A stretch of DNA of 64,000 nt from Rusavskia elegans (lineage: Eukaryota; Ascomycota; Lecanoromycetes; Teloschistales; Teloschistaceae): positions 32,390 through 96,389 of the forward strand of contig SAUG01000010.1 of NCBI GenBank assembly GCA_011316305.1. The letters are read 5' to 3'. Shown in pieces: positions 54,656 through 64,000 of this stretch; position 1 is the stretch's first letter, and the number at the start of each line of letters is the position of its first letter. The position numbers and the translations under genes were made by a program. A model generated the notes under the pieces. The model was given only the letters and a program-made list of their open reading frames with translations. It was not told where the DNA came from and searched no databases.

Positions 54656-57600
54656 AGCCCCTTCTATATTATTTTCCTAAAGCTTTTTAAAGCTTTTTAG
54701 GCGTATTTAAGGTATTTTCTAGGTTCCTAGGTATTCTCTTTATTAGGGAACCCTTTCTATTTTACTAGGAATTCGTTAGTTTTTTTTTTTTTATCTAAAA
54801 TCTTTTTAACCTTATATTTTTTTTATTTTTAGTAGTACTAATATTTTACTAATAGAATACGGTTAGATACTTTCTTTAATAGTCTAATATAGAATTTAGG
54901 AAAAATTTCTATTATTAGAAATTTTAGATATACTATTATTTCTTATATATACTAAATTTTAAAAGCTTTTATATATAGTTTATTAAATTTCCTATCTATT
55001 AAATTTTTTATTAAGAGTAAAACTTTATTTCCTTTATTAATTTTATAGTTTTTTTTTATTTTATCTAGCTTCTACTTAACTTTTTCTTTCGCTATTTAAA
55101 TCTTTATTTTTACTTTATCCTAGTTATTTTTTATCCTATTAATAAAGGATTATACCGCTGGGTTTTTTATATTTAAATATATTTCTTTTCGAATACTTTT
55201 ACTATAGAGTAGTTCGTCGGATATTATTCGAATATCTTTATTATATAATAAATTAATTACTATTTAAACTATTAGAAGAAATTAGATCTAATTTTCTTCT
55301 TCGTTTAAATAATAGATTTTTAGATAGGTTTCTAATATCTGATTTATTCTTTCTATTTATCTATTAGTTTATAGATAAAATAATATTAATATTACCTATT
55401 CCGTACCTACTGCCTATATTAAACCTTTTATAAAATTTAAGATAAATAACTTGTCTCTATCTAAAATAATCTTTTCTAAGATTCTATTTTTATAGAATAC
55501 TATTTATAGTAGTAGAAAAGCTAATTATTCTACTATTATAGTTATTTTAAATAGTATAAACTTTACGTATTTTATAAGTCTATTAATAATTATTACTATA
55601 ATATTATACGAAACTTATATATATAGGTCGATTAATTCTAGTAATCCCGTAACGAAATCTAATATAATCTATTAATAGGGTATATCTAGTATTTATATCG
55701 GCTAATATTTTTCTACTGATTTCTAGCGGCTTTTTTTTACTATTATATAATCTAGGTAGTTCCGGATAAATTCTTCTATATACTTTTTAAATACTAGTAT
55801 ATTGGTTTTTTTTTAAATTTTTTTAATATTTTTATAATATTCTAATATCTAGCTATCTTTAGATTATATATTTATCTAATTATATTATTACTTTCTTTTA
55901 AAGCTTCTATTTTTTTAAGAATATCTCCGACTTTTTTTAATAAAGGTCTAGATATCTTTTTAGTAGTTTTATAATCTGCTTTTCGGCTTAATATATCTAT
56001 AACTATATTATCGGTACTTTTAATATACCTAATTTCGAAATCGTAGTAGGTTATTTCTTCTACCTATTTTATTTATTATTAGTTTAGTTATTTATCTACT
56101 AATAGTAATAGTAGATTCTTATAGTCTATATATACTACTACCTTATAATTAGTTCTATTTATATAAATTTTCTAGTATACGAAATTTACTATAATTACTA
56201 GTATTTTCTTATCTATTATTATATAATTAACCTCTACTAGAATTAATTTTCTTAAATAATATCTAAGTAGTCTTCTATTCTAGGAAATATATAATTCTAT
56301 TATCCGGTCCGAAGTATCTATATAGAAGATAATCTATTTTTTTAAATCGAAGATTATTAAAGCTTCTTTAGATATAAAACTCTATTTAAATTTTTTAAAT
56401 ATTTTATTTTATATATATATCTACTAGAATAGTATATTATTTCGAAATAAATCGGTAAATAGAATAGTCTTTTTTATATAGCTTCCTATTATATTCTAGT
56501 AGAACTTTATAAATTTTAAAAAACTTTAAATATCTTTTTTATTTTTTAGTATTAGTTATTTTCGTATTATTTATAGTTTATTCGCCTCTATAGTAATACT
56601 TTCTAGTTTTATTATATATCCGAGAAACGTAACTTTTTATTTATAGAATTCTAATTTCTTTTTTTTTAATTCTAAAGTTATATTTTCTAAACCTTTATAA
56701 TATTTAGTAAATATATTATATATATTTTTCTTTTATTTCTAAAAAAATTAGTATATTATTTATATAGACTATAATAAAAATATTAAGATAGTTATATAAT
56801 ATTTTATTAACTACGTATTATAGGGTCGCTAGTATATTCGTTAATCTAAAAGGTATAATTAAGTATTTTAAAAGTCCGTATTTAGTTCTAAAAGTAGTTT
56901 TCTATTTATTTCTAGATTTAATCCGTAGTAGATTAAATATATCCTATAGATTAAGTTTTATAAAAAACCTAGCCCTTTCGATCTTACTTTTTAAATCTAT
57001 AAAAAGCGGAAACGGATATTTATCTTTCTATATTACTATATTAAGTTTTCTAAAATCGATATAAAGTCGAAAATTATTATTTTTTTTTAAAATAAATATA
57101 ACCGGTTATTCTATCCTTAATTTAGAGTATTATATATATCTTCTTTTAAGATTATAATTAATATATTATTTTAATACTTTTAATTATTTATTATTTAATC
57201 TATAGATTAGTCCGGCTTTTAGTTTTTCTAATTCTATTATAATAATTTCGTAGTCTTTCTAGATATAAAGCGGTAAAAGTAATTCTTTTTCCGGTTCCTT
57301 TAATATATTCTAGAATTTTTTAAAAAGTTATAGAATTTTATCTATAGTAGCTAATTTCCTTTTAGTCTACTATTTCCGAATAAAGGTTTTATATATTTTC
57401 TATATTTCGGCTATCTTTTTAGATATACTAAAAAGATAGTTTCCTATTTTAATTTATATTATTTTCTAAACGATTTCTAGATTCTATAATATAAGCTATA
57501 GAATATCTAGATAGATATCCCTTTATATTTTTATAATATCGAAAATAATCTTTTCTTTATATCTATTATTTCGTATCTATAGGGATTTAGTCTAATATTT

Positions 57601-57811
57601 AATTCTAATATAACCTATTTTATTAATAGTTTCTATAAAATAAAGTTCTGTTTTTTTAATTAAAAGGACGTTAAATTTTCTTATATAATTTTTTAATATA
57701 ATATTCTAAATAGTTTTTAAATCGACTAAGGTTTCTACGGGTCGTCTAAATAATATTAGTTAGATAAAAATCCGATTTTTATCTATTTTCTAGAATTATT
57801 AAAATATAATA

Positions 57812-58215
57812 TTTCTATATATTAAAGAACGTTACGTTTAAATCTAGCTATAGCTATAAATATAGTCTAAGCTATTAAATAGTAAAGGAATTCTAATATA
57901 GATTATTATAATTAATTCTATATAGTTATAGAAATACGGTTATAATATTATAAGATATCTTTATTATAAAGTAATTAAAAAGAAAATAGTAGAGACGTAT
58001 TTAATAATTATATTAATAATTAATTAAAGAAACTATCTATAGAAATAATAAGCGATATATATAATAAAAATAGCCGTAAAAGCTAATAGATAGCCGTCTA
58101 CTAAAAATCCTACTAGGAAAGGCGGCTATAGCGGCTATAAGCGGCTATAGATAATTAGGTTCGTTTATTTAACTAATTTTTCCAAGATATCTCTATAGAA
58201 TCGTGGACGTAATAT
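57812..58215 (+). repeat. LTR copy 2
   Basis: Same order of blocks as copy 1 (ATTAAAGAACGTTACG at the start, ATCGTGGACGTAATA at the end) with many C-to-T and G-to-A changes. Confidence 0.8.
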
Positions 58216-58309
58216 ATATATAGATAATATACTTCCTATTATTAAATTAGTTTTTAATAGATATATATTATTTTTATATTAGAATTATACTTTTATACTA
58301 GATTTTAGC

Positions 58310-58440
58310 GGTTTTAACGGGTTAACCCGGGTTTCCGGGTTCGACTCGGAATCGAGTCGATTCGGTATCTAGAAAAATCGGAACCGACTCGGTTCGAATC
58401 TGGAATACGAATCCGGATTCGAAATCCGATCCGACAGTTA
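58310..58440. other. GC-richer hairpin-forming island
   Basis: Contains AACGGGTTAACCCGGGTTTC and GACTCGGAATCGAGTC (6-bp arms), then further GGTTCGAATC / GATTCGAAATC words. Such CGGGTT-type subterminal repeats occur in hAT DNA transposons, so this may be an element end; not proven. Confidence 0.45.
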
Positions 58441-58459
58441 ATCTACTTTTTACGTACGT

Positions 58460-58900
58460 ATTTACTTTCGTAATAGTTATACCGCAGTTAAACTAGATAG
58501 TAATATCTTTTAATATTAGTAATAACTATATTTAACCGCGCGGACGTCGACTATTATATAGCAGCTAGAGTAAACTATTTCGATTTCGATAAAAATAGTC
58601 TTTTTACTACCTTTAAAACGCGTTATCCGATATTTCTATCCCTTTTTAATCTAATCGACCGAATAAAGCTTCTAGCTATAGTAGCTAGCGTACTAGCTAC
58701 CGATTATTTTATAGCTAGCGATTTTTTTAAAACTACATAGGTTAAAAAGTACTTTAATAGTTTAATAGAATATTTAGGTACTGGTTATACGATAAATATA
58801 GCCGAAACGATAGATATAGATAATTATTTCGTAGTATAGTAAATAGATATAAGAGAAATATTAGAAATTAATAATTATATATAACGTCGAAAAGAAACTA
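58460..58900 (+). repeat. Inverted pair, arm 1
   Basis: Shares words such as ACGCGTTATCCGATATTTCT, AATCGACCG, AAAGCTTCTAGC and ATAGATAATTATTTCGTAG with the minus strand of 62,060-62,480. Unidentified element. Confidence 0.7.
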
Positions 58901-59087
58901 AATATATAATATTTAAATCGCTATAAACTTTATCTAACGAATTTTAACTATAAAATTTTATTTATACGGTAAATACAATAATCGTAACCGTATATAATAT
59001 TAATAAAATATATATATATATATATAAAATCAATATAATTCCAGATAGAAACTTTCTAGAAAAAAGTATTTAGTATAATATTATAAC

Positions 59088-59498
59088 GTCTCTATATATC
59101 AAAAAGCGTTACGTTTAAGCCTAGCTATAGCCGTAGATATAATCCGAGCTACTAAATAGTAAAAAAGTCCTAGTATAAATTATTATAACTAATTCTATAT
59201 AGCTATAGAAGTATAGTTATAATATTATAAAGTATTTTTATTATAAAATAATAAAAAAAAAATAGTAAAAATATATTTAATAATTATATTAATAACTAAT
59301 AAATAAAACAATCTATAGAAATAATAAGCGATATATATAGTAAATATAGCTATAAAAGCTAATAGATAACTATCTACTAAAAATTTTATTAGAAAAAGCG
59401 GCTATAGCGGCTATAAACGGCTATAGATAATATAAGAAAATTATTTAACTAATTTTTTTAAAGAATTTCTATAAAGTTATAGATATAATATAGCCTTT
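59088..59498 (+). repeat. LTR copy 3 (solo or part of another element)
   Basis: Starts CTCTATATATCAAAAAGCG and keeps the CCTAGCTATAGCCGTAGATA and AATAAGCGATATATATAG blocks of copies 1 and 2. Confidence 0.75.
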
Positions 59499-61539
59499 TC
59501 TATATTAATTTTTATCTAATATAAAAACTATCTATAGAATATAAAAAGGATTTTTTTTTTTTTATTAATATCTTTATTATATATTTTTAAAAAGAAAATT
59601 AATTAAAATCTTTTTTTTATATCTAGTTAAAAGAAATTATAATATTTTTTCTTTATTTTTTATATATCTATAATTTTTTAAAAAAAAACATAAAATCGAA
59701 ATTAGTAATAATATTTATAATAAATATACTCGGGTTTAAAAATTATATAATTTTTTAATATCTAATTTTATTTATATATATTTTTTTATATTTTTTTATT
59801 TCTATTAATTTTTATAGGGAAATATTTTAAAAATACAAAAAAAATAAATTTTATTTTAATATCGCGAATATTTTTAATAAATATTCTAAAGTTTACTATT
59901 ATATCGAGTTTTTCTTTAATTTTAAAAAGGAAATTTATAATAAATATTTAGCCTAGAAATTAGATTTCCGCCGACTTTTTAGTAAATAAAAATATTTTAT
60001 TATTTATTATCGCGTTTTAAATAAATATAAAAGTAATTTTATTATTTAAAAATAATATATATTTTTTTAGTTTTATAAATTTGATAATCCGGTTATATTT
60101 TATTTTTCTATTAGTTTTATACTAGCTATATAAAAAGTATCTATTAAATTTATATCTAGATTTAATTTAAATAATCTAGATTAAATTTTAAAAGATTTTA
60201 ACTTTTTTTAATCTATAGAAAATATAGGATTCTAAAAAAAATTTAATAAAAGATTTTTTTACTACTATTTTTATACGTTCCAAGTTATATATCTATATTA
60301 TAAATTATTTCTAATTTCTCTAATAATTCTATTAAATTTTACTTTTTAGTAACTATTTTATTCTATAATAATAAAAACGGATACTAATTAAATTTTTTAT
60401 TTTTAAATTAAATACTAAATATTAAATCTAGTATTTTTTTATTTTAGTTTATTTAATTTAATTTATAGTATTTAATTTTATCTATAGCTTTAATTATATA
60501 CTAGTATATTTTTCTAATATAGTTTATTTAAAGCTATTTAATTATCTTTTTATTTTTATTATATTTTTTAATAAATTATTATAAAAAATAATAGTATTTT
60601 TTTTAAATTTTTATTTTCTAAATTTTTTTATCTTTTTTAAATTTTCTATCTAAATTATTAATTTTCTGATATTTTATTATTAAAATAATATCTATTTTTT
60701 TATATAAATAAATTTTATAGGCTGGAAAATATTATATTTATAGTTCTATTTTTATACTAATAGTATTATTTTCTATTAGTTTTTTTAAAATCGATTTTTT
60801 CTATTTAATTTCTAAAAAAATATTATTTTTTAAATTTTTAATTATAATAAAATTTATTATTTTAATTAATCTATATATTATTTTAAGTTCGATATTAAAG
60901 ATTCTATTATTATTTATTATTCTTTTTATAAAAATATCTTTTAATTTTATTATAGAATTCCTTTATAATTTTATTATTTTCCTTTCTATTTATAAAAGCT
61001 TTTATTTATTAACTTTCGATTTTAATTTTAAATATTATTATAAAGGGTTTTTCGGTTTTATATAATTTAAAATCGATTATTAGTTTTATTTTTTATATTT
61101 TTTTTAGTTTTTTAAAATAATATTTTATCTTTTCTTTATTTAATAGATAGATAGAGTAAATATTATTATAATAAACTAACTAGCTTTTTATTATATATTT
61201 ATTTAATAATTTTTCTACTATTTTAAAAGAGTATTCGGTTACTTTATTTACTTCTTTAATTAAATAATTTTTTTTTAAATATTTCGTTTTTTTATATAAA
61301 TAATAAATTTTAGTTTTTAAATTTTAGTTTCGGTAGTATTAAATTCTATTAAATTTTTTTTAGATTTTCTTTTAATAGATTCTATTTTATTAACTATCTA
61401 TTTATTTAAATATATTTTATACTATCTAGTATTAATATTAATTATAAATTTAATAAAATCTACTAATAAATCCGGTTTTTTAATAATTATTATAGCTTTT
61501 TTAATTTTTATTTAGAATCTTTTATAAAAATAGACTTTT

Positions 61540-61870
61540 AAAATTAAATTATTTTAATCTATTTTATAAACTATTATTCTAAATTAAATAATATAAATAA
61601 TTACTAACTTTTATTATTTTAAAACTATTAGTTTTTTATTTATTATTTTATTTTTATTTTTATTTATAAAGGCTTTTTTTATAGCTATAATAAAATTACT
61701 AAAATTATAAAAAATCTATAATAATTTTTTTTTTATTTTTCTATTTATTAAAATAATTTTCTATTTAAAGCTATATTTAATTAAAAGTAGTCCTTTTTAA
61801 ATATAATATTATAAATAGAACTTTAATTATTTTATTTAAAAACTAGTTTATATATAATTTAACCCTCCTG
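61540..61870 (+). repeat. Subtelomeric inverted pair, inner arm
   Basis: Matches the minus strand of 63,600-63,935 over about 330 bases, e.g. CTATTTTATAAACTATTATT and AAAACTATTAGTTTTTTATT. Confidence 0.8.
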
Positions 61871-62030
61871 GAAGGCTCCTATCTAAAGTTATATTAAGTT
61901 TTCATATATATATATATGTTTCATCAACGTTATATACGGCAACGATTGTTATATTTCACGTGTAGCAAAGAAATTTTCACAGCCAAAGGTATATTTATCA
62001 GGCAAAATTTACAGCGCAGTTAATTATATT
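61868..62030. other. Island with normal CpA/TpG content
   Basis: About 160 bases (with CATCAACG, CACGTGTAGCAAAG, CACAGCCAAAGG) in which CA and TG dinucleotides occur at ordinary frequency, unlike all flanking sequence. Contains a CATATATATATATATG palindrome near 61,903. No gene recognised. Confidence 0.65.
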
Positions 62031-62059
62031 AACTATTTCTTTTTTTATTCGATTACGAA

Positions 62060-62480
62060 TCCTCTACTATTTCATCTTCGACGTTATAAATAATTAGGAA
62101 TATCTACTATTTCCGCTATATCTATCTACTATACTACGAAGCAATTATCTATACTCGTCGTATCGACCGTATTTATTATATAACCTGTATCTAAACGTTC
62201 CGCTAAGCTATTAAGGTACTTTTTAGTCTATCTAGCTTTAAAAAGGTCGCTAGGTAGTACGCTAGCTACTACGGCTAGAAGCTTTACCCGGTCGATTAGG
62301 CTAAAGGGGGGTAGGAAGGTTAGATAGCGCGTTTTAAAGGCGGTAAAAAGGAAATCTAGATTAAAGTCGAAATAGGTTATTCTAGCTATAATAAAGTAGT
62401 TAACGACCGCGCGGGTAGATATAGTTATTATAGATATAGGTACTACCGTCTAGTTTAGCTTGCAGCTATAGCTGTTACGG
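62060..62480 (-). repeat. Inverted pair, arm 2
   Basis: Less mutated partner of 58,460-58,900; keeps more G and C (GGTCGATTAGGCTAAAGGGG). Its minus strand suggests a former coding region but no family was recognised. Confidence 0.7.
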
Positions 62481-62929
62481 GAATATATATATACGTAAAG
62501 GCTTTTAGACTTATATTACTAGTAAATAAAGAAGAAACGATAACTGCGAGGTATATTTATCTATAAAAATCTCTACGTTAAATTATCGATAGAAGGATAC
62601 GTTATATTACTAAGCAAATTTAAATTTAAATTCTATAGAAAGAACCGTTATTTACGTTAACTAAACTAGGATATAAATTCTATTACCGTATATTTAATAC
62701 TAGTATACTTACGCTTAATTTACTTACCGAACCACTAGTTTACCGGGCACCAAAACTAAAACAAATAACTAAATAAATATATAATTTAAAATAGATATTT
62801 ATCGAAATAATCTATAGTTTTAAAAATTTTTTATTTCTTTTATAGATATTTAATATTACTATTTTAATAGTATTACTTTAATTTATAGATTAAGATAATA
62901 AAATTAATATAATAAATTTTTAAAATATA

Positions 62930-63057
62930 AAATTTCTATATATTAAAAAATATTATATTCGAATCTAGCTATAGCTATAGATATATTCTAAACTATTAAA
63001 TAGTAAAAAAATTCTAATATAGATTATTATAACTAATTCTATATAAATATAAAAGTA
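62930..63057 (+). repeat. LTR copy 4, partial
   Basis: The first ~130 bases of the LTR (CTATATATTAAAAAATATTA, then AATCTAGCTATAGCTATAGA), ending where an inverted LTR begins. Confidence 0.7.
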
Positions 63058-63470
63058 CGTATTACGTCTACGATTTTATAAAAGGTTTTCTAGAAAGATT
63101 GGTTAGACAAGCGAGTCTAATTATCTATAGCCGCGTATAGCCGTTATAGCCGTCTTTTCTAATAGAATTTTTAATAGATAGCTATCTATCAATTTTTACG
63201 GCTATTTTTATTATATATATCGCTTATTATTTCTATAAATAGATTCTTTTATTAATTATTAATATAATTATTAAATATATTTCCATTATTTTCTTTTTAA
63301 TTACTTTATAATAAAGATATTTTATAATATCGTAATCGTATTTCTATAGCTATATAGAATTAGTTATAAAAATTTATACTAAAACTCTTTTATTATTTAA
63401 TAGCTCGGATTACGTCTACGGCTATAATTAGATTTAAATATAATACCTTCTAATATATAGAGATATTATA
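63058..63470 (-). repeat. LTR copy 5, inverted
   Basis: Full-length LTR on the minus strand: ATTACGTCTACGATTTTATA at its end, AATAGCTCGGATTACGTCTA near its beginning, mirroring copy 1. Confidence 0.75.
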
Positions 63471-63599
63471 TTTTTATAATTTACTATATTAGTTTTATTA
63501 TCCCGATCTATAGATCGAAGCGATACTATTAAAATAGTAATATTAAATATCTATAAAAAAGATGAAAGATTTTTAAAATTATAGATTATTTAAATAAAT

Positions 63600-63935
63600 A
63601 TCTACTCTATATTATATATTAACTAGTTTCTAAATAAAATAATTAAAATTCTATTTATAATATTATATTTAGAAAAGGCTATTTTTAATTAGATATAATT
63701 TTAAATAGAAAATTATTTTAATAATTCGGAAAAATAAAAAAAAAATAAAATATTAGAAATTTTTATACTTTTAGTAATTTTATTATAACTATAAAAAAAG
63801 TTATTAGAAATAATAATAAAAATAGAGTAATAAATAAAAAACTAATAGTTTTAAAAAATTAAAAATTAATAATTATTTATATTATTTAGTTTAGAATATT
63901 AGTTTATAAAATAGACTAGAAAGATTTAGTTTTAA
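63600..63935 (-). repeat. Subtelomeric inverted pair, telomere-adjacent arm
   Basis: Inverted copy of 61,540-61,870; its alignment stops exactly where the telomere repeats start. Confidence 0.8.
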
Positions 63936-63938
63936 AAA

Positions 63939-64000
63939 GGGTTAGGGTTAGGGTTAGGGTTAGGGTTAGGGTTAGGGTTAGGGTTAGGGTTAGGGTTAGG
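63939..64000 (+). repeat. Telomere, (TTAGGG)n
   Basis: GGG followed by about ten perfect TTAGGG units up to the window end; G-rich strand at the 3' end, as at a right chromosome end. The true length is unknown because the window stops here. Confidence 0.98.

Larger units (their letters stand above)
54254..58215 (-). mobile_element. RIP-decayed Ty3/gypsy LTR retrotransposon
   Basis: Two direct LTR-like repeats (about 54,254-54,655 and 57,812-58,215) flank about 3.1 kb. Read on the minus strand, the inside shows reverse-transcriptase remains: near 56,821-56,975 FTKLNL, FRTKYG, then IIPFRLTN, matching the Ty3/gypsy palm (FTKLDL ... MPFGLTNAP), and near 56,600-56,640 VTFLGYIIK, matching the start of the RNase H junction. 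Frames are full of stops. The element is non-functional. Gag and integrase were not recognised. Confidence 0.78.
53755..63938. other. RIP-type AT-rich subtelomeric block
   Basis: About 10.2 kb of very AT-rich DNA with TpA strongly enriched and CpA/TpG almost absent, while CpG still occurs. There is no open frame of 60 codons on either strand. This is the product expected of RIP, in which repeated DNA is mutated with CpA to TpA preference. Repeats inside it are listed separately. The left edge is abrupt, within the O-methyltransferase pseudogene. Confidence 0.9.

Noticed and set aside
53755..63938. Search for CRISPR arrays, rRNA or tRNA genes in the AT block
   Set aside because: No regular spacer pattern, rRNA-like or cloverleaf-forming sequence; repeats here are explained by LTRs and inverted pairs.

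Overview
The window is the right end of a filamentous ascomycete chromosome. It closes with about ten TTAGGG units in the orientation expected at a 3' chromosome end. Short GT-AG introns (about 43-100 nt), Pezizomycotina-type housekeeping genes and an extremely AT-rich, TpA-saturated block with the signature of repeat-induced point mutation (RIP) point to a Pezizomycotina fungus, probably a Dothideomycete. The class is inference.

1-28 kb is ordinary conserved chromosome: a Puf3-type Pumilio gene (cut by the window start), a one-TM hypothetical protein, a GAS2-domain cytoskeletal protein, the checkpoint clamp subunit HUS1, a Gyp7-type Rab GAP, a Tda3-like FAD oxidoreductase, a Crt10-like WD40 protein, an RWD-RING-IBR-RING ubiquitin ligase and dolichyl-diphosphatase CAX4. 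Most were reconstructed here across introns. Between HUS1 and GYP7 lies a gene-poor stretch with minisatellite and polypyrimidine repeats and a few doubtful small genes.

28-44 kb is accessory. It begins with a repeat-bearing, apparently gene-free stretch (28-30.7 kb). Then comes a run of small genes, all on the minus strand, with no family I recognise. At least five of them (36.6, 38.1, 39.5, 42.1, 43.2 kb) seem to share a two-part signature and may be a divergent tandem family. A PIF1/RecD-like helicase follows at 44-46 kb.

46-53.7 kb is the subtelomeric secondary-metabolism and decay zone: a truncated P450 pseudogene, a secreted CAP protein, an F-box/LRR-like pseudogene, an intact five-exon-scale P450 (four exons by my model), and a frameshifted O-methyltransferase pseudogene whose 5' end is lost at the edge of the AT block.

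53.75-63.94 kb is about 10 kb of AT-rich, CpA-depleted DNA with no open frame of note. It holds a decayed antisense Ty3/gypsy element with two LTRs, further solo or partial LTRs, inverted repeat pairs, a small island that escaped mutation, and a telomere-adjacent repeat cut off by the telomere.
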